A stretch of DNA of 64,000 nucleotides, taken from assembly GCF_001522545.3 (NCBI RefSeq), contig NC_031770.1, positions 1 to 64,000 of the forward strand. Reading direction: 5' to 3'. The stretch comes from Parus major (lineage: Eukaryota; Chordata; Aves; Passeriformes; Paridae). Within the stretch, counting starts at the first letter, position 1; the number at the start of each line of letters is the position of its first letter. The translations under genes were made by a program, and so were the position numbers. Shown one piece after another: positions 36,477-47,893 of this stretch. The notes below the pieces were generated by a model that did not search any database, was not told where the DNA came from, and saw nothing but the letters and a program-made list of their open reading frames with translations.

Positions 36477-36529
36477 TGGCCCCTCTCTCATGCCCCACAA
36501 ATAGTTGTGTCAGCATGAGAGAGGGGCCA
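36477..36529. repeat. Perfect 16-bp-arm hairpin, pre-miRNA-sized
   Basis: 'tggcccctctctcatg' (36477-36492) and 'catgagagaggggcca' (36514-36529) are exact reverse complements. The 21-base middle contains a further 5-bp stem, 'cacaa' (36496-36500) with 'ttgtg' (36505-36509) around 'atag'. The whole 53 nt would fold into one long hairpin with an asymmetric internal loop. The stem is GC-rich in an otherwise AT-rich area. It could be a small hairpin RNA precursor or a palindromic relic; no promoter or conservation evidence is available. Confidence 0.85.
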
Positions 36530-39210
36530 GTCTGCAGAGGTGTGGGGATGGTGGTCCCTGAACTGTAACAGGGTAGGGCCATTTTTACCTGGTACAGGTG
36601 AGGATGGTTCAGCATTCTGTTACCAGAGCTCTTACCCCAATCTGCGTTGGTCTCTGTGTTCCTGTTTCTTCCAACTACAAGAGGAAGAGGCAGAAAGAAA
36701 TTGCTAATGTTCATCTTGTCAGTAGGTACAAATTTGTAAGAAAGAGGCAAAAACTTATCAAGGATCTCTTACATATTATTGATTACTAAATTTTTAATGA
36801 CTATATATAAATAGCCTAAACTGCCACTACCAGGTTGAGAATAATCTTGCATTTTCTTACAGGAGGCATGAGTTTGCTGACAGTTTTATGTGGAGGGTTT
36901 GGAGGGTTTCATTACATATGGGCTGAAGTAGAATGGAAGAAAAATTAGATAATCTTATGTGGGTGTGAGACTGGGAGGGGAATAGCAAGCTCTAAACAAA
37001 AAGGTGTATCATTTTGACAAATACTGCGATGCTGTGGAGATTTAGTTAAACACTGAAAATCTGCATAAGGACATTCAGACACTGCCTTATGTCTTGTTCT
37101 CTCTGGATGTATGCCACGGAAGACAAATATAAACTAAAACTACATTTGCCAGTACTGGAAGTTGGAATGATATAAGACACAAGATCATCACAACTTCAGT
37201 TTAAAATAGCAAGTCTTTGAAAGATACATGCTTTAATTCTCATGTGTATCAGAAAACTGTATCTTCATGTGGGATCTGATTAATTCTTGGTACAGTTAAG
37301 ACACAGCTTGATCTTGCATGAAATACTTTTATGTAGTACATTTTAACGAGGTATCTTGGTACAGCTATTGCATGACCTACATCTATAGAATAACTTAACT
37401 AAAATAAATCTGCAATCTTATTTGTGATGTAAACATGTTTGGTGCAGTGTGTGAAGTGACTTGCGGGTCAGCCCCTGAAAAGTGAAGAAACAGACCTATA
37501 ATATGGTAGATTTATTGGTCTAGTTTGCAGGGACAATGAGTAAAACAAGGAAAGACAAAATCTCAGCATGCTATTCCATATTTAGGAACATAGTTCTGCT
37601 ATTTTTGCAGACTCTTGGCACAAAAATGAAAGCTATTTCCTTAATATGAAGACAGCAAAAGGGAAATTGCTTGAGATGCTGGAAGTTTGGCTTCACTGCT
37701 TGTTTTGGGGCTATTTGTAACATTAAGCACTTCACTGTCTGTGTCTCTCTATGATCAATGGAGATAAGAACTTCTGCTATCCATTACTCTGAAAGAGCTT
37801 ATCTTTCCCTAGTGACCACAAAGAAAGCCCAAGAAGTTGAATCAACTTCAGCTGTAATTTACATTACAAAGAGTTCCACAGCTATTCTGGTTTAAAGTAT
37901 CATCTCCTTCCTCTCCTTACAGACTCCTCCCCAGAGATGGCTCCTCTCATTTACACCCTGTCCAGTGGCACGCTGTCCCTCAGTAGTGCAGCTGTGCTGT
38001 AAACAGCTTTGCACAACAACTTCAGTCAGAAAATAGCAAAAAGGAAATTATTTTTCAGCTAGAGTCTCCCAATCTGGTTCACACAGTGACCACACAAGCA
38101 GCTCTATCAGCACAGCTGGTGCACCCTTTTCAGGGGCAGAACAGGACAGCAGAGGGAAGAAGGACTAGCACTGGGCTAGCATAGTCATAATGCCCCCCAG
38201 CACCTAAACCTGCCTCTGTGCTTCTGGAAAACACATTCGTATTCCTAGAGCTGGGATAGGTCCTAGTTAGGTCCAAGGCCTAACTCTTTTAACAGAGTAA
38301 AGCTTGAGCATACACCAGGCTTGCTCCTCTATCTTTCTCTTCCTGTTGTCCCTGTGTTCATGGGAAAGAAACCCAGAAGTGTGGGTGAGAGCACAGCTGG
38401 GATGTGCTCCTGTGCAATGGTGCTGGAGCAAGATCCTTTGGCATCTGTTATTGAATCTACGGTGTCTACTGTGAGCCAAGCCAAGTGCCTACAAACATAG
38501 TTCAGCAATTCCAGTCATTATATTGATGTGACATCTTGGGTAAGCAATTGCTTGAGAAACTCCTTTTCCAGTATCAAACTGGAACAGTAACCCTATTCCA
38601 ATTTTCCAACACATAGCAAGGCTGCTATGAGGGCAGAGGTCACCAGATCACTGAGGTTCAGGCAAACTCAGAAAATTTAGAAGAAGACTGTAATTCTTTT
38701 GGTGGCAAATTTGTTGATAAGTGAATCCAGTGTAGTGTTAGACAAATTCTTTTGGCTGCCTATTAAAGGCAGCCTCATGCCAGATCCTCCTTGTGATGTG
38801 GCTCTACTCTGTAACTACTGAGTGTCAGCCTCTGTTGTAGCATCTTCTGCAATAAGCCATCTGTTCCTTGGGGGCAAAACAAAATGGATGCTCCATACCA
38901 CTAATGAAAGTGCCATTGATTTTGCTGAGAATTGTCATTGCAATTATAAAAAGGTTCCTTCCGGCTTGCAACTGACACATGAGGCAGTGAAAATCAAAAT
39001 CACACTCTCAGTTGCAAACAGGCAGTGCACTGGAAAGGGATGAAAGACTAATGGGAATCAACTAAAACAACTATGTAGTCATATTCTGAGACACTGCCAG
39101 AAGCAAAGCTTGCAGAGACTTTCAGAAAAAGAAGGGGAGTGACAGCTAGTGTTTGATGGTGGGTCCAAAATGCATTGGAACAAGAGCATCAGATTTTTAA
39201 ACTACTTCAG

Positions 39211-39332
39211 TGGAAAGAAGTACAAGAAGTGTTGAAAGACAAAGTTTTAAACAAGAACAAAGCCCCTTGCCTTCAAATGCTTCTGCAATTCAACAGCCAG
39301 CAAATACGAGTCCTGTGACTGGAGGAAAACTG
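39211..39332 (+). other. Candidate internal exon, 122 bp, unknown gene
   Basis: An open segment is bordered by 'tttttaaactacttcag' on the left and 'ctg|gtaaga' on the right, both acceptable splice sites. With one base supplied by an upstream exon it reads 40 residues without a stop, Ser/Gln/Pro-rich (for example QSPLPSNASAIQQP), as in a disordered protein region, and ends in phase 0. I do not recognise the protein. It might be chance: the pyrimidine tract is weak and no neighbouring exon is proven. Confidence 0.33.
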
Positions 39333-42300
39333 GTAAGAGGTCTTCAGAAAGGATGTGATAACATGTACTTACTCTGCTGCTTAAATCAGACACAAGATAT
39401 ACAGGTATACAGCAGGTACCAGTTCTCATCTCATGGCAGGTTACAAAAATGTTGGTAAAATGCAAGGGGACAGCAGAGGGAAAGGGTGAGTGGTCTGTTG
39501 TTACATTTGGGGATCTGTGCCACTTAACCAGGAATTTGCCTATCACACTGGACTGAATTAATGAGGAGAGCACACATCTGCACCCTGCTACAGTTGAATA
39601 ACAGCTCTCTGTCAGTGAACATAAAAGAATGCAAACTTAAGTGGCCTATATTCAATATCTGTATTTCTATTTTCTCAGGATGAATAAATGCACTAGGCAC
39701 AACTGATACTGCAAACAAATTGACAGTCATTGGTTTAGACTTGGAAGACATTCCCAGTTTTTAGGAATCCTTGACATAGTAACACCAATTGTCCCACAGC
39801 ATTGGTTGGTGTTTTTCTTCTTTTGTTTTGTTTATGAATGAGTGGGAAGCAAAAGGCCACTCTAATCACAGAAGCAGCAACATTTAAAAAATCATCATCG
39901 ATAGCCTCTTTGTATTTAGTTGTAAAACTCAATCAGTGAGACAAGTCACTGCCACAATGCTCTGCAGTTTCTACAGACATGTGTCACCCCCTTGGAAGTG
40001 ACCACTTGAGTGCAGAGGACTAACAAAGTCTCCTTTGCATCCCTGCTGATTTTTCTTGGGGTGGTTTTTCTTTTTTCCCAGCAGAACTTCTACTTGTAAT
40101 GCCTAGATGTCATTTTAACCTTATTTAATCTTAACTAAAATATTGGATCTTTTGTCTAAATTTCTTATACCATTATACCAGCAACATGGATGTGAAAAAG
40201 GAGGTTCACTTGCCTAATAAATTTTAAAAGGTTTAATATAAACAAAAAGACAATTAAGATACACAGATAATAAAGCAAAGGGTTAAAATGGACAGGTGTT
40301 TGGCTCTCTGCCAAGGGCACACCTGGTGTCTTTGGAACACTCCTTTTATCCCATTCTGCTGTAGGAGTTTAATGCATATTCAAACTTTTCCAAGAACTAG
40401 TTTGTGTAGCCACTCACAGGGTCCGTCTTTTTAGAGCATGCACATTTGGTTTTAATTTCTCTTTTATCATCTTTTTATTTGGGCTGGGGTTCTTTCTTCT
40501 ATAGGCAGTCAGCTTTGATAGCAGCCTAGGCTCCATCATCTGTTCCCTGGAGGTTATCTTGCTTTGTACAGACAGGACATAGCCCTAATGTCCAAAATTC
40601 TTCTTACCTAAAAACCTTTTAGCAGGAGAAAAAAGAAAAAGACATAGCAAAAGCATATAACATATAACTGTGTTCAGTAGCGTAGAAGAGAGAATCAGTT
40701 GTTCCTTTGATTAAGAAAAAGTGCAAGGCTGAAGAGACTGTCCATGTGCAATGCACAGGGGGCTCTCAGCTGAAACACCATGGCACAAGTACAGAGTGGG
40801 ACTTGGGCTTGCACTCATGAGTAATGGCGCTGTTACCTAGTAATGCACAAGTTCATCAAGGTTTGATATTGATAAATGCCAAGAAATAATGTGAAGGTAT
40901 GTGGGGGAGAACGAAGAAGAAGGAAGACATGGTATTTTCTATAAATCAGGGGTCAAGGAAAAAAAAGGTATTGCAAAGAATGGGAATTTTAAAGCAACAG
41001 AACATTTGATATCAAGGCAATCAGAGATAGCGAGGACCTTGCAAGTAAACTAATAGCCCTTGTTTGGAGCATAAAGTTAATTACAGAAGGGAGCATCTTC
41101 CCTAAAACTCATGAAACTGTCCTGTTGGCAGATGTACCCATATGCAACCACCTACCCTTGAATAGCTTTCTTTTAGGGTCTGCAGAGCATCCCCAGATTA
41201 GATGCATGACAGTGGTGTTACTAAAACTTTGATGACCCAGTTGAAACCAAAGCAGATTTCTTACTGCCATATGGGAACTTGCAGGTTCAAGGGTCTATGT
41301 AATCTAATCTGAGCTGCAGACAGGGAGGAAGCTGGGCTCTGATCTAGCATTTCACTGCCAGCCAGCTAGGGACAAAGTTCTAAGCATCTGCTCTTGTGTA
41401 AGATGTCTGGGTTTTAGCAGCTTTAGATGCAAAAATTGATTGTAGCTTGTTTCTGGGCCAAGAGATAAGACGAACAAGAAAAAATGGAATTAACCTTTTG
41501 TTAGAGAGCTGGATCATTGTTAGTCCATGAGGCTGCTAAAAAGGCTTTTCTGGACTCTGAGTATTAATATAAGGTGAAGCACACAGCATCATAACATTAG
41601 GCACATCATCTAAGCAGGATGAATCACAGCATGACTTAGTGTGTATGTAAGGTTTTCAAGGGAGGTACATGGGAGCAGCTCTTTCCATGACAAAGATGAA
41701 TGACATTTTGAGAGCACATTTTATCATGGGAAGACATGGGAGCTGGCGCTACTCAGTGAGGACTGAATTTGGATCTGGCCAAGGAGGAAGTGTGGGGTTG
41801 GGAAACATCAGCCTTGCAAGCAGGGTGGTGTTCAGAAATGAATGAGGCACTGAGGTGAGCTAGCTACTGCAAGGATTCTGTCTGTGGCACTGCTCCACAG
41901 ATGTGCAGAAAATAAACGTGGTCTAGGAAGTCATACAGATCTACCACATCATAAGAGATTGTCTTAATCCATTACTGTATTTTGCCAAGTTCTAGCTGAG
42001 AGTGATACTGGACATTTAAAATACTTGGGAATATGCCTATTGCAGGTGTGGTTCAGCATTTACTAGAAGACGAGCCCAAAAACAGGGAAAACTCACTCAG
42101 ACACAGGCAGGAGTTTGGTCCCATTTCACACTCGGAAGAGAACAATAACTTTACTTTCAGGTGCTTGGGCTGTTTCTAGAGAGATCACTCCTCACTTTTG
42201 CACTAGCCCTGTCAGCTGAAGGAATACCTGCGTACTGCCACTGCATTAACTAGGCTGATAACCTCAGCTGAAAAACCCGTGACTATGAATATATAATGAA

Positions 42301-43206
42301 CAGCATATGAATAACAACAATTAATTGACTATTCTACACTGCGCCTATGTATGCATGTGTTTGTGTGGGTGGAGAATGCAGACAAGATGTTCCTATAGAT
42401 TCTTGTAGATCGGAAATTTGACAGTGGAGTTGAAGGTGGTGAAATTTACTGTGTGCTGTATAACGGTAACAGAAATGCTGTGCAGCCAGATGGTTTTTCC
42501 ATAAATCTTTGCTACAGACTGGTATTGGCCTCACTATATTAGTAAAATTATACTTGCTGGTAAATGTCCATACCAAACTGATGATGCATTAAGGAACAGT
42601 GATTTTAATCAATAAGTATTTGTCTGTCCATCATATTGGTTTTATTCTCCCCAGCATATTTACTTTTATTCTGGAAAGATCTTAAGATAAATGAGCTTTA
42701 GTATCAAAAAAAGATGTCAGATCTTTAGAGGTTAGCATCTTTTATGATTTGGAGGTTTTAGACATTTGTTAAATTTAGGAAATAAATGAGAACAGCTTTG
42801 AGTGATGATGCAACACAAAGTTGGGATTGCAAGAAAAGATCCTAGCAGAAGGCCAGCACACATGTGTCAGATGAGACAGCATTCCACATACCAGAAGGCA
42901 CCATCTCCTGACCCAGCCATCAGCAACAATGATTTAGACTTCCTTATATTTGAAAGCATTCAAACACACTGGAAGAAATTCCAGTCATTGCAAGTAAATT
43001 TAGGCTACCATTAAAAAGCCAGAAGGTATCTTGCAAAACATCCTTACTTTTTAAGAAAACAATTGTTCTTCACCTGGAATCATTACCCTCCAGACAACAG
43101 CAAGCTAAGAACAAAATACATAATTTGGTCCATTTCAGTATGTATAAATTTTCCTTATTAGTTCTAATGGGGAAAGGGAATTATTTTTGGTTTTTATGTA
43201 TACTTT
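39333..43206. other. Non-coding stretch, no gene seen
   Basis: No gene or clear transposon. The interval around 40205-40690 has an LTR-like feel (A-rich tracts and AATAAA near 40214), but no paired ends or target duplication could be found. Short ORFs only. Confidence 0.45.
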
Positions 43207-43956
43207 TGTTATAAATGCAAAGGCAATTTTGGATTAAATAAAAAAATAAAAGATTTATTATAAAACAATTTTGATAAGAAACAACAACGAGAGAAAAAAA
43301 CCACAATAAAATAAGCAGCGCAGCGCTGGGTGGACTGGGTCTATACCAAAGGTATAGGTGTTCCCAAATCCACGTTTGAGAGTCCTCTGGCCTGGGTTTT
43401 TATAGGAAGTTTATGTCCCGAGGCCAAATTCCAAGCAGGCACCATTCACCAAAAGGTCCTTGATTGTTCGAAGAATAGATTTCCTGACACTGGAGAATAG
43501 AGTCAATAGACGCTGGGCAGAGGCTCCTCATATGTAAAGAGGTCCAGGATGTCTTTTTGATATCATTTTGGTCCGGGCCATTAGGGTGGAGTGGTGGGAC
43601 CCATCCTGGAGGTGAGGGCTTATCTCGGCTGGCTCCTCTTCTTTTGTCTAATTTGATCACTTCTCCAACACAGGCTGGCAGGGCAGGGGTGCTCAGGTCC
43701 GGTGATATCTCGTCCAGGCCCGTTCTTTTGTTCGTTTGATGGCCCGTGTCCTGCCCATTCTTCCTGGGCTGATGTGTCTGCTTGTGCTTGTTATCTGGGT
43801 GTTGGCTGCAATCTGTTGCCTCTCGGAGGGGAATCACGACCAGATCCGGGGAAGGACTTTTTCCCACATTACATTTTGTATTTTATATCATTGCAGTCAT
43901 ACATATATCTTATTTATACCTTTTACGAATTTTTATTCATAGATTAATTTATTACA
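43207..43956 (-). mobile_element. Solo LTR with perfect 4-bp target duplication (4-bp-TSD family)
   Basis: A 750-bp unit runs 'tgttataaatg...ttattaca' and is flanked by 'cttt' at 43203-43206 and 43957-43960. On the minus strand it has a TATA box (plus 'tttttata', about 43396-43403) and downstream AATAAATC (plus 'gatttatt', 43252-43259), so transcription runs leftward. It aligns along its length with 47276-47893 but is longer by insertions in U3. A 4-bp duplication fits gammaretrovirus-like (ERV1) elements. ORFs inside it (43400-43867 and others) are LTR shadows, not genes. Confidence 0.92.
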
Positions 43957-44033
43957 CTTTCCTGTTTTCTTCTCTATTTGGGAATACACTTAGTAAAGAA
44001 AATCAATGAAAGACTCTCAAGCCCCAACACAAG

Positions 44034-44640
44034 AGTCACAGAACCACAGACTAATTCAGGCTGGAAGGAACCCCTGAGGCCACCTGACAGGCTACCTGCT
44101 TACGGTAGGGCTAACTTCAAAGCTAGATGGGCTTGGAAAAGGCCTTGAGCAGCTGAATTTTGAAAATGTCCAAGACTGGAGCTCCTCAGCCTCTCTGCCC
44201 TGTTCCAGTGTAGTGTCACTTTCAGGACATTTTCTTTTCTTATATTCAATTAGAGTTTGCTGTACTGCAAACTGCAAACCCTGTCTTTTGTACTTTCCTG
44301 GTAAATGTCTGAGAAGAATCTGGCTCTTTCCCTTTGTAGCCTCCCCATCAGTGGAAGATGGCAATGGGCTTTTCTATTATCTTTCTCCTTCTTAGGCTAA
44401 ATAAACCTTGTTGTCTCAGTGTCTTCTCCCATGCCCTGTGACTTGTGGTCCTCTGTCAGATGCCCTCCTGTAAGCTGGACACAGTTCCTCAAATGCATCT
44501 TCCTTAGTACCAAATTGTGCTCCTAGCGAAGTTCCTGCTAAGAAGTATACTCCTTCTTGCCTTTCTTGGAGGTGAGTGTGACATTTGCCTTTGTTGACCT
44601 TGGGCACCTCATCAAACTACCATAATTTTTCAAATATGAT
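44034..44640 (-). mobile_element. CR1 LINE 3' region, degraded
   Basis: Read on the plus strand the reversed CR1 pattern is clear: 'tcacagaaccacagac', 'aggctggaaggaacc', 'ctcctcagcctctctgccct', 'gttccagtg', then 'gagaagaatctggctct', and 'ctggacacagttcctcaaatg'. This order matches the antisense of the CR1 3' end and adjoining ORF2 tail. It is heavily substituted with deletions, so its right limit is approximate. It lies between the two minus-strand LTRs. Confidence 0.78.
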
Positions 44641-47275
44641 AGAGTATGGCATTGCCATATCAATGACACCAACCAGCTCCTTCCTGACTCTTGGATCCAT
44701 GCCATCACATCTCAAGGACACACTCACTTCCCCATTCTTATGCTGAAGCATTTGTTTACACAGTCTCTGACTTAATCTTCCCATTAGCAATATTTGTCTC
44801 CTTCAAACTCTGCCACAAGGCATGCAGCTCTGTGAGGCTGAAGGCAGACTTTGACAGCAAAGACTGAGGAAAAGAAAAAAAAAGGATCTTCAGCCTTTAC
44901 CCCCCATTACCACGTCCCCTGCCCTATCAAGGATTGTTCTGAGCTGGTAATACTTTCTCCAGGGGCAGTTTGGGTGTCCAAGTTCTGCAGATTTTTACTT
45001 TTGAAAATCTGGCCTGTATCTGTCATAATTTTCATTAAAAAGTTTTGTGAGAGAATAGAAAACAGGAGGCTGGATGTGAATGTTTGCAGAAAGGGAAAGT
45101 AATGGACACAAACAGACCATCTTTTGCTAGGCTGTTACCAAACAGATTATTCCTCACATAATGGCAAATATGTCACACTTTTTAAATTCAGTTCATAAAA
45201 AAATCATTATACAGGGAAAAAGAACCCCGTAAACCAAACAACTCCTAATTTATTCCCCAGACTGTAGCTCAACAGAAAAAGAAAACACAGATGTTTCATA
45301 ACACAGCTGTAGAGTGAGCTTTTCCAGGTCTGTGAATTTGGCACCCTCCTGCCTTTTTGGGACCCAAATTAATGGCAAAGGGCAGACAGCCCTACTCTGG
45401 ATGTAGCCCTGAATGTGCTGCCTGAAAGGGATCATCAAGCAAGCACAAGCTCCATCAGCACAAGCTCTTAGGATTCAGTGAAAACTGAAGTAGAGATAAT
45501 TTGTGTTTATATGGTTTACATGTTTATGTTATTCCACAAAATTGTAAGTAATTTGTATAATACCATGAGTAAGAAATACTGACTCCACAGTCCCTATGCA
45601 GGTTACCCAGATTAAAAATAGTCACAGGGGACTCTGTGAGGTTTGTCACCAGTTTAAGCCATTTGTAGAATGTATATGATAGTGAAAGGGTGTAGCTTTT
45701 GCTCAAGCCTGTGTGCATTAGCTGCAGGTGTAAGTCAGTTGCCTGAGGGCTGCAGTGACTGCTGTTTATGTAGCTTATTATTACTGGCTTCAACTGAAGA
45801 GAGGGCAGGAATACTACTATTGTCCAAAAGGGCGTTCCTGAGGCAAACCCTTGATCGTTCCTATGAACAGTGATTATAACTGTGCCGTTAGCATATAATT
45901 CTTGCTGGAGGCAAGATAGGTACAAACGTTTGCAGTGTGGTTGCCCAAGGTAGGGCTGCTTCCTACTCCCATTCAGCGATGACACTGAGAATTTCACTGC
46001 TTTAATGAGGCATTACTTTCCAAATCTCTGCCATTCCTTAACTACATCATGTAACCTCTTTAATTTCCTTTTTCCTGCAGCCAGTTCCTTTTGGATATAA
46101 AGCCTGCAGGCCCCATTCCCACCTCTCCCTGTCAGTGTCTCAAACATCTGACTTCAAATTCACCTGCATTCAAATACAATTTTTCGTAGCTAAAAAGACC
46201 TGAATTATATGCCTAATATCAGGGAAATTAAGGGCCATAATGCTTAAGGGACAAATTATCATTATTGGAGTGAATTCTCTGCAGTCGGATCCTGAAAATT
46301 AGTCAGGACTATCAGTTTCCAGTGAGAAAGAATGTTTACCAGTGGTTCAATGGGTTCAGCTACAGAGATACAATACAGAGCCAAAGGACTAAAGGATTAT
46401 TTGTTGGACTACTGAACAAAGATTTCCTCTGTGAAGAATTAAGATTAATGCTTTGTAGAAAGGAAAAAAACTCTGGTTACCAGGCAGAACCCTGTCCTGT
46501 AGTCACTACAGTTTATGCAAGGAAGCACAGCAATGCACTAGGCTTTCTCCCTTTGGGACCACAGGAACGGATCAGTCTTATCTTTTTGATGTGCTTTATC
46601 CAGATTTGTTTGGCACACCAGCAAGTGGACACTTAAATGATTTTTTCTGAATTTAGAGTTCCACCCTAATAGGGTCAGATTTTTCACAAGAGATTACTTA
46701 GCCTCAATGGCACAGAAGCACACAGGAAACCAACAATATTTTTAAGAATTAGACATTACTTTTCTGTTAATGGAGTGCACAATCAAAACATGCTTGACCT
46801 GCTTCAAGAGAACAGATGAAGAAAAAAAAAATTGGATCAAGCAGAGAAGAATGGGATTTGTTGGTAGCAAATAGACAACATTTTTCATCTTCTGAAATAC
46901 CTAGCATGCTATTTGATGTAGTTGTAATTATGAGCACTATGTCAGTGCTCAGAGAGATAGAAGAAAGGAGTCACACTGTCTCTCACTGGATAATTAAGCT
47001 ACCATTACTATTCAAGATAGTACAATGAAATAAACTGTGTATGTTGCAGGTGCAAGGAACAGGGCAGAGTGAAGAGGGTCAGAGATGTGTGAAGGCAAGA
47101 AGCTAACCACTATGAAAAAATGAGAAATAAGAATACAGTAAAAAGAAGCCCTTCAGGTCACTGCCTCCTCTTTTCCCTATGGCAATAGACACAACATCAG
47201 AAACAAGAATGTTCTCACCACCTGCAGATCTACTCAACATTCTCTAGCAGCATGGTGCTGCAGAGCTCTTTATAT
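44641..47275. other. Non-coding stretch, no gene seen
   Basis: No recognisable gene. A minus-strand ORF of 157 codons (45524-45997) has no domain and ordinary AT-rich composition. No retroviral coding is present, which argues that the LTRs on either side are not two ends of one provirus. Confidence 0.5.
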
Positions 47276-47893
47276 TGTTATAAATGCAATGGCAAAATAG
47301 GGTTAATATAAAAAAAGCGATTTATTATAAAACAATTTCAATCATGAGCAACGAGAGAAAAAACCACAATAAAACAAGTCAGCGCAGCGCTGGGTGGACA
47401 GGGGTCTGTACCCAGAGGTACAGATTTCCCAAATCCACGAAGGAGAGTTGATTGTCCGGGGTTTTAATAGGGATTTTGTGTCCTGAGGCTAAACTCCGAG
47501 CAGTCACCGTTCAACAAAGAGTCTAGATGGTTGGTTGAATGGATTTCCTGGAACCCTCAACTGAATCAATAGACAACTGGGCAGAGCCCTTTCGCATGTG
47601 AAAGGTTCTGAGTGCTTCCTGATTGTATCTTTGGTTGGGCTCTCAGGGTGGAGTGTCCAGGTCCTGTGCGGAGCCGATGGGTATCTCGGCCGGGCACCTC
47701 TCATTGTCTAGCTTGATTGTCCGTGTCCTGCTTTTTCTCTCAGGCTGATAAGCATCGCCTAGGGTCCTTACTGCTCGACTCGGGAAGGAATTTCTGGTTT
47801 GTTTTACAGTTTGTATTTTTACAATATTACAAATATAACATATAATTCTCTACTCTCCTTCACGAATTTTTATCCAATGCCATATTTATTACA
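47276..47893 (-). mobile_element. Solo LTR with perfect 4-bp target duplication (4-bp-TSD family)
   Basis: A 618-bp unit runs 'tgttataaatg...ttattaca' and is flanked by 'atat' at 47272-47275 and 47894-47897. It is collinear with 43207-43956, sharing 'agcgcagcgctgg', 'cccaaatccacg', the poly(A) signal (plus 'gatttatta', 47319-47327) and the AT-rich end. The TATA region reads TATTAAAAC on the minus strand. The flanks differ from those of its neighbour, so it inserted independently. Confidence 0.92.

Larger units (their letters stand above)
35186..39210. other. Mostly non-coding stretch
   Basis: No gene recognised. It holds the compound microsatellite at 35664-35720 and the strong hairpin at 36477-36529. 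ORFs on either strand around 35754-36103 overlap each other and look accidental. A minus-strand AATAAA-like site with flanking sequence near 37500-37520 gave no LTR ends. Confidence 0.5.

Noticed and set aside
40205..40690. Possible LTR on either strand
   Set aside because: It contains AATAAA-like and A-rich tracts, but I found no TG/CA ends with matching flanks.
43400..43867. 155-codon minus-strand ORF
   Set aside because: It lies wholly inside the solo LTR 43207-43956, has no viral or host domain, and is not conserved in the sister LTR at 47276-47893.
43207..47893. A single provirus bounded by the two related LTRs
   Set aside because: Each LTR has its own distinct exact 4-bp flank duplication, and the interval lacks viral genes.
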